Part shown: piece by piece, positions 8,198-15,785 of the stretch
How the letters are laid out: the number at the start of each line of letters is the position of its first letter
Numbering within the stretch: position 1 is the stretch's first letter
From: Nocardiopsis ansamitocini
Lineage (GTDB): Bacteria > Actinomycetota > Actinomycetes > Streptosporangiales > Streptosporangiaceae
Direction: 5' to 3'
Length of the DNA stretch: 64,000 bases
NCBI RefSeq assembly: GCF_030268225.1
Contig: NZ_BSQG01000007.1
Coordinates: 62,001-126,000, forward strand
The notes under the pieces: model-generated
Seen by the model: the letters and a program-made list of their open reading frames with translations, nothing else
The model's database searches: none
What the model was told of the DNA's origin: nothing
Made by a program: the position numbers and the translations under genes

Positions 8198-9246
8198 GGC
8201 TTCGCAGGTTCGGTGAAGAGGGCGCGCAGCCCTTCACCGAAGGGCGTGAGTTCGAACCGTCTGTTCACCCGCTGGTAGACGTATCCTTCGAGGTCGTCGT
8301 TCTGGGCTCCCCTGGCGGCGAAGGACTCCGGGTGCTCGTCGGCCTCGCGAAAGACCTCTTTGACGAGTGCGTAGGGGAGATCGCGCAGCGGTACGGGGAT
8401 CAGCCGTTCCCTGCGCGACTCGTGCATCATCCGGGCCGACACCGACGCCACTTCCGCATGCTCTGCTCCGTTGCGGGACCGCAGCGAGCGCATCCCTTCG
8501 GCGAGCCCGATCAGGTAGGGGAGCGGGGCACGGTATCCGCCGGTCAGGTGGAAGACGTAGCGGTGTCCGGGGCCGGCCAGGGTGTCGATCAGGCGGCTGC
8601 CGAGGGTGCCGATGTGGCGCATCGCGCGGGAGAGGTCGCCTCCGTGGAGCAGATCCAGCCCGGGGACGGGGGCGATCAGCACGCGTCCGTGCGCGGGCTC
8701 CGAGGCATCCTTCGGAGAAGCGAGGTAGTCCACCCGTGAGCGGTCCCCACCGGTGAGGGCCAGCGCGTTCCACAGGGCGGCGCGGGTCCCGACGGCGGTG
8801 TCGCTGGGGATCAGCACCACCACGTCGTGCAGACCCGCGCGGACGTGCGGGGGGAGCTGGAGGGTGTCGGGGCTCCCGGGGTGCGCCAGGGAGGCGAGTT
8901 CGGCGCTGGCCCCGCTCAGGAACAGTTCCGGCCGCAGAACGGCGATGTCGGCGTCGAGCTCCTTCGCCTCTGCGGTGTCGCCGTTCAGTTCGTGTTTCAA
9001 CCGTTTCCGGTGGGCGTCCGCCAAGGTCCGTTGAATGTCTGGGTCGGGGTTCTCCACCGGGATGAGCCGGTCGACGTGTGCGCGTGTCTTGGCCCCCCGC
9101 TCGGGTGCGCCCGGTGCGTTGCGCCACGGTTGCATGGGCGAGTGGTCGTTGATCAGCGTGTTTCGCAGTGACAGCCCCACCGTCACGATGTGCACGGTGC
9201 CGGGGCGGGGCTTGCGCCCGAGTATCTCGGAAATGGTTCTCCGCAT
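8194..9246 (-). CDS. CARF-domain protein (Cas_APE2256-like) with C-terminal winged-helix-like region
   Basis: 350 aa. The ATG at 9246 is chosen because GAGAGGAAA lies just upstream; the frame is open further but would run into the next gene. Residues 19-29 (HIVTVGLSLRN) and 232-240 (FHLTGGYRA, followed by PLPYL) are the two ligand-site motifs of CARF domains of the APE2256/Csm6-Csx1 type: a first-strand T-x-G-x-S and an h-T-G-G-h block. CARF domains bind the cyclic oligoadenylates made by Cas10. Residues ~305-345 (QRVNRRFELTPFGEGLRALF) look like a short winged helix. I see no HEPN R-x4-6-H or PD-(D/E)XK motif, so output probably passes through the coupled membrane protein, or the protein is a regulator or ring nuclease. 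Confidence 0.78.
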   Translation of the reverse strand: MRRTISEILGRKPRPGTVHIVTVGLSLRNTLINDHSPMQPWRNAPGAPERGAKTRAHVDRLIPVENPDPDIQRTLADAHRKRLKHELNGDTAEAKELDADIAVLRPELFLSGASAELASLAHPGSPDTLQLPPHVRAGLHDVVVLIPSDTAVGTRAALWNALALTGGDRSRVDYLASPKDASEPAHGRVLIAPVPGLDLLHGGDLSRAMRHIGTLGSRLIDTLAGPGHRYVFHLTGGYRAPLPYLIGLAEGMRSLRSRNGAEHAEVASVSARMMHESRRERLIPVPLRDLPYALVKEVFREADEHPESFAARGAQNDDLEGYVYQRVNRRFELTPFGEGLRALFTEPAKP

Positions 9247-9326
9247 ACGGTTTCCTCTCGCAAAGGTATGCGCTGACCGATGAGGAAACCGGTGCGGTGG
9301 GAGGGCCCGGTGAAGCCGTTTTCCGC

Positions 9327-9683
9327 TCAAGCCCTCTCGGTCAACGACCGTGAACGCTCCTCGATACTGCGCGCTATCCCTTCGCGCAGCCAAGGGATCC
9401 CCTTCAACGATTCGGCCGCTTCCGGCCACCGTTCACGGACCCCCCGAACCACGGAGGCCGCCGTGTCCGCGAGGTGCGTCTCGCCCGCGCCCAGCCGGAC
9501 CGCCAACCGGTCGAACGTGGACAGGGAGACCGCCGAGAAGCGCTTGGTCCCGCCGAACTTGAGCCCCAGGGTCTCCGCGCCGTCCGGGTGGTACACGCCG
9601 TTGGAGACCAGGTCGTAGGCGGGCGACAGGTCTTCGATCTCGTGGATCTCCGTCTCAGGGCTGCCCTTCAACCTCTCGCTCAC
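9327..9683 (-). CDS. truncated HipA-like protein (C-terminal domain only)
   Basis: 118 aa from a GTG with AAGGA about six bases upstream. Residues ~15-75 (IEDLSPAYDLVSNGVY, then LGLKFGG and a FDRLAVRLGAG helix) match the HipA C-terminal domain pattern of a P-x-YD-h block, L-x-L-x-h-x-G and an L-A-x-x-h-G helix. Full HipA Ser/Thr kinases are ~400 aa. The kinase N-lobe, P-loop and catalytic aspartate are absent, and the frame upstream carries no HipA sequence. It is therefore either a decayed toxin or a stand-alone domain. No HipB gene is adjacent on this strand; the nearest HTH gene is the divergent XRE at 10.3 kb. The domain call is fair and its function is unknown. Confidence 0.55.
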   Translation of the reverse strand: MSERLKGSPETEIHEIEDLSPAYDLVSNGVYHPDGAETLGLKFGGTKRFSAVSLSTFDRLAVRLGAGETHLADTAASVVRGVRERWPEAAESLKGIPWLREGIARSIEERSRSLTERA

Positions 9684-9779
9684 GATTTCCTTGCTCCTAG
9701 CGTTCGCACCAGACGGCACCGCGGCCGACGGTGCGTTTGCCTTGACCCTGGTCTGATGCATGGGAGAGGCGCGTCGTGG

Positions 9780-9826
9780 TCCGGATCGGCTGGAACCTCT
9801 TTTTCCGAGGCCCGAGCCGATCCGGA
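9780..9826 (-). terminator. hairpin downstream of the 89-aa gene
   Basis: Perfect 12-bp arms TCCGGATCGGCT (9780-9791) and AGCCGATCCGGA (9815-9826). The 23-nt loop carries a small internal CCTC/GAGG pairing. It lies just past the stop of the minus-strand 89-aa gene and before the HipA fragment. Confidence 0.6.
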
Positions 9827-9834
9827 TGAGGTGA

Positions 9835-10104
9835 TCAGATCCAGACCACGTGGCCGCCGACCCGTGCGGCGAAACGTTCGGGGTCCGACAGCGAGTAGAA
9901 GCCGTGTTCGTCGATCCCGCGTGCCACGGCGCCCCCGGCGGGGTTGGTCGCGCCGTAGTAGGCGTGCTCGGTGTCGTCGCTGTCGTCGTCGGTGTACACG
10001 TCGATGTAGAACGCGCGGGGCACCTCCGTGGGAGGGGCTGCCGTCTCCTCGGGAGCGGGGGCGCCGTGGTAGACAGGACGTGAGTCGAGGGACGGGTCGT
10101 CCAT
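9835..10104 (-). CDS. small acidic hypothetical protein
   Basis: 89 aa, ATG start with GAAAGG about eight bases upstream. It begins with a Pro/Ala/Glu-rich stretch. Then comes a compact block with FYIDVYTDDDSDDTEHAYYG (~residues 32-51), strongly acidic, and it ends with ERFAARVGGHVVWI. There is no signal peptide, membrane segment or motif I recognise. Codon use fits a real gene and a hairpin follows the stop. It is divergent from the XRE regulator gene across a ~220-nt promoter region. Such small acidic proteins are common beside XRE/DUF397 pairs in actinomycetes, but I cannot assign a role. Confidence 0.55.
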   Translation of the reverse strand: MDDPSLDSRPVYHGAPAPEETAAPPTEVPRAFYIDVYTDDDSDDTEHAYYGATNPAGGAVARGIDEHGFYSLSDPERFAARVGGHVVWI

Positions 10105-10245
10105 AGGACACCTTTCTCGGTTCGAGGCCCGAGCGGGGTGGTTGGTAGCCGGTTTCCGCTCGGGCCGCTCTGCGTTCGGGGGCTGGTGGCCGTATCGGTC
10201 GGGTCTCGAATGTCCAGTTTCTGTGACGGCCGTCTCACCTGCTGT

Positions 10246-10306
10246 TATGATTGCACATATTCTAGTAACTCACAAGCTTGTGCAGAAAGAAGCTTGTAAA
10301 TATGTG
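10246..10306 (+). promoter_or_regulatory. promoter and palindromic operator of the XRE/DUF397 pair
   Basis: TATGAT (10246-10251) is a good -10. Just downstream are a 12-bp perfect palindrome CACAAGCTTGTG (10271-10282), a second AAGCTTGT half-site (10290-10297) and outer arms CACATATT (10254-10261) and AATATGTG (10299-10306). The patch is AT-rich in a GC-rich genome. Its position over the start region suggests autoregulation by the XRE protein. Confidence 0.55.
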
Positions 10307-10322
10307 GGAAGGGGAGTAGGTG

Positions 10323-11180
10323 ATGGTCAGCCGCAAAGCGCCCACGCCGACTCTGCGTAGTCGCTGGCTCGGCAGCCGCCTGCGACAGCTGAGAGAGGAG
10401 AGTGGTCTGAGCATTGAGGAGGTGGCCGACTACCTTCAACGCAACATGGGCACCGTCAGCCGGTTCGAGAATGGGATCTATCCCGTACGCCGCCCGGACA
10501 TGCAGGCGATGCTCACCCTCTACGGGGTCAACGAGCCGCGTCGGAGAGAGACCCTCACCGGCCTCAGTGAGAGCGTATGGCGCACCGGTTGGTGGGACGG
10601 CTACGCCGACGACTTCAGGGAGTTCGTGGACTTCGTGTGGTTGGAGGAACAGGCCGACGAGCAGTTGCTCTTCGACAACACGGTGCTGCCGGGGTTGTTG
10701 CAGACCGAGGACTACGCTCGCGCCGTCATCGAGGCGGCCGAGTTCGACGGAAGTGCCGAGTACATCGAGCGCGGTGTCGCGCTGCGCATGGAGCGCCAGA
10801 AGATTCTGGACCGGCGGAACCTCAGAATTCGCTCGATCATCGACGAGGCGCTCCTCCACCGACAGGCAGGCGGTCCCGAAATCATGCGTGACCAGTTGCG
10901 GCACCTGCTCGCCTGCGCGCAGCGGCCATCGGTCCAACTCCGGGTACTGCCGTTCAGCGCCGGAATGCACGCGAGTCCAACCGGTTCGTTCATTCTCTTC
11001 AAAATGGCCGAACCGTACCCTGAGGTGACGTGTGTAGAGACTTTGAAGGGAGCTCTCTACATCGAATTGCCCGATTCCGAGGCGGTGGCCGAGCGCTACG
11101 ATCGGTTGTGGGAGGTATCTCTCGGCCAGGAAGAATCTGCTGCGCTTATTGCGGCAAGGATCGAGGAGCGAGCACTGTGA
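10323..11180 (+). CDS. XRE-family regulator with DUF5753 domain
   Basis: 285 aa from the ATG at 10323 (a GTG at 10320 is directly in front), with GGGGAG six bases upstream. Residues ~12-70 form a helix-turn-helix (LRQLREESGLSIEEVADYL, then MGTVSRFENG). The rest is the DUF5753 sensor-like domain, recognised from LLQTEDYARAVIEA, the RQ-x-IL-x-RR block and the PFSAGMHASPTGSF block. Such proteins are abundant in streptomycetes and relatives, almost always paired with a DUF397 gene. They regulate development, antibiotic genes or toxin-antitoxin-like activities. The stop overlaps the DUF397 start by 4 nt. The palindromes in front are probably its own operator. Confidence 0.92.
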   Translation: MVSRKAPTPTLRSRWLGSRLRQLREESGLSIEEVADYLQRNMGTVSRFENGIYPVRRPDMQAMLTLYGVNEPRRRETLTGLSESVWRTGWWDGYADDFREFVDFVWLEEQADEQLLFDNTVLPGLLQTEDYARAVIEAAEFDGSAEYIERGVALRMERQKILDRRNLRIRSIIDEALLHRQAGGPEIMRDQLRHLLACAQRPSVQLRVLPFSAGMHASPTGSFILFKMAEPYPEVTCVETLKGALYIELPDSEAVAERYDRLWEVSLGQEESAALIAARIEERAL

Positions 11181-11425
11181 CCACTATTCCGACACCGCAG
11201 GAGCTTTCGGAGCGGGAGCGTGCGGGTGTCGCGTGGCACATCAGTACCTACAGTTCCAACGGCGGCGCCGCGTGTGTCGAGGCCGGGCTGCTGGGTGACG
11301 GGTCGGGTCGGGTGGCGGTGCGGCACAGTCATCACCCGGATGCCGCCGTGGTCGTTTACACCCGGCAGGAGTGGGAGGCGTTCACCGCCGGTGTGCGTTC
11401 GGGGGAGTTCGATTTTCACGCGTGA
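11177..11425 (+). CDS. DUF397 family small protein
   Basis: 82 aa, GTG start in a GTGA overlap with the XRE-DUF5753 gene. The order YSSNGGAACVEAG, then VAVRHSH and a final VVVYTRQEWEAFTAGVRSGEFD is the DUF397 pattern: W/Y-x-S-x5-CVE, VxVRDS and F-x-x-F-x-x-G-x-F. The family acts with its XRE partner and in some cases has been described as a toxin-antitoxin-like pair or as an antagonist of the regulator. The usual second-strand aspartate (VRDS) reads VRHS here. No membrane or secretion signal. Confidence 0.9.
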   Translation: MTTIPTPQELSERERAGVAWHISTYSSNGGAACVEAGLLGDGSGRVAVRHSHHPDAAVVVYTRQEWEAFTAGVRSGEFDFHA

Positions 11426-11895
11426 CGCCCTCGGCCGAAACGGTCACGGTCCAACGGGGTGCCGGACGATCGCGGCGGGCCTCGCGCGCGGTGGAGGCGG
11501 TAGCGCTCTCGGCGGCCCGTTCCTGAGCTGACCGCCCGGCCCCTGCGCAGTGGTCCGTTCCGGTACGCCGAGGCTGCTCCACTCCCCTCGCCCCGCCACT
11601 CCCCGCCCGCAGGCCGAAGAGCCCCCCGACTCGCGTCCCCCGGGCTCCTCCGAGTCCGCCCGCTGCTTCTCCCGCGAACGCGCAATCGCCTATGGCGCAG
11701 GGGTTCTCGGTGCGTATCTTTCGTGTTACGTTCTGTCCCACCCTTAGCAGGTAAGCGCTTACCTTTTGTGGGGAAAGGGGAGGCGCGTTCTGCAAGGTCG
11801 TCCGGGCTCCGCTTGTGGTGGGGCCCGGTCAAACCAGCAGGCGGTCGGGGACAGCGACCCCGCCCGCCTCGAAAGTGCTCATAAGGAGTGCTCCT
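11426..11895. other. intergenic region, promoter side of the pectin lyase gene
   Basis: 470 nt with no gene I can support. Short frames exist on both strands but have no ribosome site or family likeness. The right part holds the LacI-type palindrome described separately and an AAGGAG ribosome site. TTACGTT near 11724 may be part of a -10. Confidence 0.5.
11754..11769. promoter_or_regulatory. LacI-family operator-like palindrome
   Basis: AGGTAAGCGCTTACCT is a perfect 16-bp palindrome with the central CG of LacI/GalR operators. It lies ~127 nt before the rhamnogalacturonan lyase start, where a sugar-responsive repressor would act. No lacI-type gene is in the window. Confidence 0.6.
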
Positions 11896-13806
11896 GTGCG
11901 ATCCCCCCTACCCTCCTCACCCTCCGGTCCAGGCCGGCTCCGCCGAACCGCGGCCCTCCTCGGCCTCCTCGCGCTGACCGCCGCGCCCCTGACCGCGGCC
12001 CCCGCCCACGCGGACGTCCCCGCCGCGCAGTCCGCCGCAGCCGCCGATCCCACGGGCACCCGCCAGGCCGAGCGCCTCGACCGCGGTCTGATCAGCGTGC
12101 GCAGCGGTAACGGCAACCTGGTGAGCTGGCGCCTCCTCGGCGGTGACCCGCCAAACGTCGGGTTCGACGTCTACCGCGGCTCCACCAAGGTCAACTCCTC
12201 CCCGCTCACCGGGGCCACCTCCTATCTGGACTCCGGTGCGGCGGCCAGCGCCTCCTACACGGTGCGCGCGGTCGTCAACGGCACCGAGCAGGCAGCGTCA
12301 TCCGCCTCGCTCACCTTCACCAACGGTTACCTGGACGTCCCCCTCCAGCGCCCCGCGGGCGGCACCGTCAACGGCTCCGCCTACACCTACGACGCCAACG
12401 ACGCCGGCGTCGGAGACCTCGACGGCGACGGCCGCTACGAGATCATCCTCAAGTGGGAGCCCACAAACGCCCAGGACAACTCCAATTCCGGTTACACCGG
12501 CCCCGTCATCATCGACGCCTACACCCTCACCGGCACCAGGCTGTGGCGCATCGACCTCGGCCGCAACATTCGCGCCGGGGCGCACTACACCCAGTTCCAG
12601 GTGTACGACTACGACGGGGACGGGCGCGCCGAGGTCGCGATGAAGACCGCCGACGGCACGCGCGACGGCGCCGGGACGGTCATCGGTTCGGCCTCGGCCG
12701 ACCACCGAAACTCCGCCGGTTACGTGTTGAGCGGTCCTGAGTTCCTCACCGTTTTCGACGGCCGCACCGGCCGGGCCCTGGACACCGTGGACTACGTGCC
12801 CGCGCGCGGCACCGTCTCCTCGTGGGGCGACAACTACGGCAACCGGGTCGACCGCTTCCTGGCCGGGACCGCCTACCTCGACGGCCGGCGTCCCAGCATG
12901 ATCTTCTCGCGCGGCTACTACACGCGCACCGTCATCGCCGCCTGGGACTTCCGCAACGGCCAGCTCACCCGGCGCTGGACCTTCGACACCAACAGCTCCA
13001 CCAACAGCGGCCAGGGCTATGACGGCCAGGGTTTCCACAGCCTGTCCATCGCCGACGCCGACGGCGACGGCCGCGACGAGATCATGTTCGGCGCGATGGC
13101 CGTGGACGACAACGGCTCCCGGCTCTGGACCACCCGCTACGGCCACGGCGACGCCCTGCACGTCGGGGACTTCGTGCCGGGCCGCCCCGGCCTGGAGGTC
13201 TACGGGGTGTCGGAGAGCGCGAGCCAGCCAGACGCCTGGCTGGCCGACGCGAGGACCGGGGCCACCCTGTGGCGTACCGCAACCGGCGGCGACAACGGAC
13301 GCGGTGTGGCCGGCGACATCTGGGCGGGCAGCCCCGGTGCGGAGTTCTGGTCGGCACGCGTGGGCGGGCTGGCCAACACCTCCGGCCAGAACGTGGCCCG
13401 CAAGCCCGGTTCGACGAACTTCCTCGCCTGGTGGGACGGCGATCCCAGCAGGGAACTGCTTGACCAGACCCAGATCGACAAGTACGGGCCCAGCGGCGAC
13501 ACCCGTCTGCTCACCGGTTCCGGCGTGGCCGCGAACAACGGCACGAAGGCCACCCCCGCGCTGTCGGGGGACATCCTCGGCGACTGGCGTGAAGAGGTCG
13601 TCTGGCGCACCGGTGACAACTCGGCACTGCGCGTCTACTCCAGTCCGCACGCCACCGACCGCCGCATCCCCACCCTGATGCACGACACCCAGTACCGCAC
13701 CGCGATCGCCTGGCAGAACACCGCCTACAACCAGCCGCCGCACCCTTCGTTCCACATCGGTGACGGCATGGCGACCCCGCCGTGGCCCGACATCTACCAC
13801 CCCTGA
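11896..13806 (+). CDS. secreted rhamnogalacturonan lyase (PL11 family)
   Basis: 636 aa, GTG start with AAGGAG seven bases upstream. Residues 1-~45 are a signal peptide (RR, then ALLGLLALTAAPLTAAPAHA). A short fibronectin-like beta domain follows, and then the eight-bladed propeller of family PL11. Calcium-type motifs DLDGDGRYE, DYDGDGRAE and DADGDGRDE repeat along it, as in Bacillus YesW/YesX. These enzymes cleave the rhamnose-galacturonic acid backbone of pectin by beta-elimination outside the cell. There is no carbohydrate-binding module. The gene stands alone, with a LacI-type palindrome in front and a hairpin behind, so pectin-sugar induction is likely. The family call is strong; endo versus exo action is not determined. 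Confidence 0.9.
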   Translation: MRSPLPSSPSGPGRLRRTAALLGLLALTAAPLTAAPAHADVPAAQSAAAADPTGTRQAERLDRGLISVRSGNGNLVSWRLLGGDPPNVGFDVYRGSTKVNSSPLTGATSYLDSGAAASASYTVRAVVNGTEQAASSASLTFTNGYLDVPLQRPAGGTVNGSAYTYDANDAGVGDLDGDGRYEIILKWEPTNAQDNSNSGYTGPVIIDAYTLTGTRLWRIDLGRNIRAGAHYTQFQVYDYDGDGRAEVAMKTADGTRDGAGTVIGSASADHRNSAGYVLSGPEFLTVFDGRTGRALDTVDYVPARGTVSSWGDNYGNRVDRFLAGTAYLDGRRPSMIFSRGYYTRTVIAAWDFRNGQLTRRWTFDTNSSTNSGQGYDGQGFHSLSIADADGDGRDEIMFGAMAVDDNGSRLWTTRYGHGDALHVGDFVPGRPGLEVYGVSESASQPDAWLADARTGATLWRTATGGDNGRGVAGDIWAGSPGAEFWSARVGGLANTSGQNVARKPGSTNFLAWWDGDPSRELLDQTQIDKYGPSGDTRLLTGSGVAANNGTKATPALSGDILGDWREEVVWRTGDNSALRVYSSPHATDRRIPTLMHDTQYRTAIAWQNTAYNQPPHPSFHIGDGMATPPWPDIYHP

Positions 13807-13824
13807 TCCTCCCGGGGCGAACAA

Positions 13825-13858
13825 GGGGGCGGACGGTCCCGACGGGCCGCCCGCCCCC
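13825..13858 (+). terminator. hairpin after rhamnogalacturonan lyase gene
   Basis: GGGGGCGG from 13825 pairs with a CCGCCCGCCCCC run ending at ~13858, with minor bulges. It starts 18 nt after the stop codon. There is no U-tract. Confidence 0.55.
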
Positions 13859-13993
13859 TCCGTGCGGGACGGGGCCGGGAACTCACCAGGGCCGGAGGCC
13901 CTTTCCGGCCGGGGCAGCCGGACGAACGCTTCACCGGGCAACCGGGATCCCCCGATTCCCCGGCGGGTGGAGGGCCGTTCCGGGATACCGCCC

Positions 13994-14875
13994 CTATCGA
14001 GGGGAGGAGCCGGTGACCAGGGGCAGAGAGCTGTCGGCGCTCCACTCCGTCAACGAGCCGTCGTAGACGGCCACGTCGTCCCGGCCCACCAGGGCCAGGG
14101 CGTGCGCAACCCCGGTGGCGGCGATTCCGCCACCGCAGTAGGTGACGGGAGCGACGCCAGGGTCGAGCAGCCCCGCCCGATCGAAGATCACGCGCAGTTC
14201 CTCGACCGGCTTGAGCAGTCCGGTCGAGGGGTCGGTGATCTCGGTGACCGGCAGGTTGATACTGCCGGGGATGTGCCCGGGGCGGCTGTACGTGGTCCGT
14301 TCGCCCCGGTAGGTCTCGGGATCCAAAACGTTGACCAGCACGGTGCGCTCGTCGTCGACAGCGGCTGCGACCTCCTCCTTCGAACGCAGCAGCCCGGGGC
14401 GACGCGCGGGAGTGAACTCCGCGGGCGGCACAGTGGAAGGGGCATCGGTGACGGGCCGTCCGGAGGCCGTCCAGGCCCGCAGGCCGCCGTCGAGCACGGC
14501 CGCGTTGTCGAAACCCTCCAGGCGCAGATGCCACCACAGGCGGGTGGCCCAGAAACCGCTGCTCTGGTCGTAGAGCACGACGCGCCGTCCGTCGCCGATG
14601 CCCAGTTTCGCGGCGCTCGCCGCGAACTTCTCCGAGGGCGGGACCGTCCAGGCCCCGGAAGCCTCGGTGTCGGCGAAGTCCGTGAGCAGGTCGGCGAAGA
14701 CCGCACCGGGGATGTGCTCGGCCTCGTACGTGGATCGTCCGGATTCCAGGGTGTAGGGGCCGTTCGCGGGCAGTGCCAGGTGGGTGGTGGAGTCGACCAC
14801 CACGAGGCCGTCGTCGTCGAGGTGCTCGGCCAGCCAGGCCGCGCTCACCGTGGGTGCACTGTCGTGAGACGTCAT
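13994..14875 (-). CDS. thiosulfate/3-mercaptopyruvate sulfurtransferase (tandem rhodanese)
   Basis: 293 aa. The ATG at 14875 is preferred over a GTG two codons upstream because AAGGAG sits five bases before it. Two rhodanese domains are seen: an inactive N-terminal half (HIPGAVFADL, LYDQSSGFWATR) and a catalytic C-terminal half (HIPGSINLPV) with active-site Cys near residue 247 in YCGGGIAAT. The CGGGI loop differs from both the textbook CRKGVT (thiosulfate) and CGSGVT (mercaptopyruvate) loops, so substrate preference is open. It is cytoplasmic, with a role in sulfur transfer or cyanide detoxification. It is transcribed away from the pgl operon and separated from it by a hairpin. Confidence 0.9.
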   Translation of the reverse strand: MTSHDSAPTVSAAWLAEHLDDDGLVVVDSTTHLALPANGPYTLESGRSTYEAEHIPGAVFADLLTDFADTEASGAWTVPPSEKFAASAAKLGIGDGRRVVLYDQSSGFWATRLWWHLRLEGFDNAAVLDGGLRAWTASGRPVTDAPSTVPPAEFTPARRPGLLRSKEEVAAAVDDERTVLVNVLDPETYRGERTTYSRPGHIPGSINLPVTEITDPSTGLLKPVEELRVIFDRAGLLDPGVAPVTYCGGGIAATGVAHALALVGRDDVAVYDGSLTEWSADSSLPLVTGSSPR

Positions 14876-14936
14876 CGCCACTCCTTTTTCATACTAAAAC
14901 GGTCGAAAATTAATAGTATGCGACGGGAATGGAAAA

Positions 14937-14962
14937 GCCCTGGTGACGATGGACACCAGGGC
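14937..14962 (-). terminator. hairpin at the end of the zwf-opcA-pgl unit
   Basis: GCCCTGGTG (14937-14945) pairs perfectly with CACCAGGGC (14954-14962) around an 8-nt loop. It lies 35-60 nt past the pgl stop and before the rhodanese start. Confidence 0.65.
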
Positions 14963-14996
14963 GATTCGACACCATGGGCGGAGCCCGTGCGGACGG

Positions 14997-15785
14997 CTAA
15001 CCGCCCGCACCCGTGCGCAACTCCTCCGGCAGGGCGCCGGCGGCCTCGGCGTCCAGGAGGAACAGTGTGCGCGAGCGCCCCCGTGCACCGGCCGCCGGGA
15101 CCTCCAGAGGGCCGGCCTCCTTGGCCAGGGCCAGTCGCACCGCCTCTGCCTTGCCCGTCCCCGACGCCAGCAGCCACACCTCCCGCGAGGCGCGGATCGC
15201 AGGCAGGGTCAGCGACACCCGGGTCGGCGGCGGCTTGGGCGAGTCGTGCACCGCGACCACCGCCTGCCCCGTCTCGCGCAGGGCCGGGTGCTCCGGGAAC
15301 AGCGACGCCACATGGGTGTCGGGCCCCACGCCCAGCAGGCATACGTCGAAGGAGGGCGAATCGGCGCCGTCGGCCGCCGCGCGCAACTCCTCGGCGTAAC
15401 GGGCCGCCCCCGGCTCCGGCTCGGGACCGTCGGCCCCGTCCGACGCGGGCATGGCGTGCACCCGATCGGCCGGGAGCGCTATGTGGTCCAACAGCGCGGC
15501 CCGCGCCTGTGTCTCGTTGCGCTCGGGGTCGCCCGTGGGAAGGAAACGCTCGTCACCCCACCACACGTCCACCCGCTGCCAGTCCACGGCGTCGCGCGCG
15601 GGGGCCGCGGCCAACTCCTTCAGCACCGCGATGCCGATCCCACCACCGGTCAGCACGATCGAGGCACTGCCGCGCAGTGCCTGGGCGTCCACCAGGCGGG
15701 TGATGATGCGCGCCGCCGTCGCGTGCGCCAGCAGGCCGGAATCGGGATGGACGACGACGGTGGGCGGGTTGGCGATAGTGGTCAC
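14997..15785 (-). CDS. pgl: 6-phosphogluconolactonase
   Basis: 262 aa, GTG start in a GTGA overlap with the opcA stop. It hydrolyses 6-phosphoglucono-delta-lactone, the second step of the oxidative pentose phosphate pathway, in the cytoplasm. The NagB/DevB-type fold is shown by the LTGGGIGIAVL phosphate loop (~45-56), the VDVWWGDERFLP block with catalytic-site residues (~72-83), and FDVCLLGVGPDTHVASLFP (~145-163). Length is normal for the family. It is the last gene of a tightly packed zwf-opcA-pgl run. Confidence 0.95.
   Translation of the reverse strand: MTTIANPPTVVVHPDSGLLAHATAARIITRLVDAQALRGSASIVLTGGGIGIAVLKELAAAPARDAVDWQRVDVWWGDERFLPTGDPERNETQARAALLDHIALPADRVHAMPASDGADGPEPEPGAARYAEELRAAADGADSPSFDVCLLGVGPDTHVASLFPEHPALRETGQAVVAVHDSPKPPPTRVSLTLPAIRASREVWLLASGTGKAEAVRLALAKEAGPLEVPAAGARGRSRTLFLLDAEAAGALPEELRTGAGG

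Noticed and set aside
9247-9429. N-terminal extension of the CARF protein to 9429
   Set aside because: The extension overlaps the HipA-like gene, lacks coding bias, and a good ribosome site precedes the ATG at 9246.
1-11425. CRISPR repeat array
   Set aside because: I looked for regularly spaced direct repeats around the cas-like genes and found none. Any array must lie upstream of the window.
12298-13941. 547-aa minus-strand frame opposite the pectin lyase
   Set aside because: Val/Gly-rich antisense of a PL11 gene with signal peptide and calcium motifs on the plus strand.
13760-15703. 647-aa plus-strand frame across the rhodanese and pgl
   Set aside because: It crosses two recognised minus-strand genes and has no domain.
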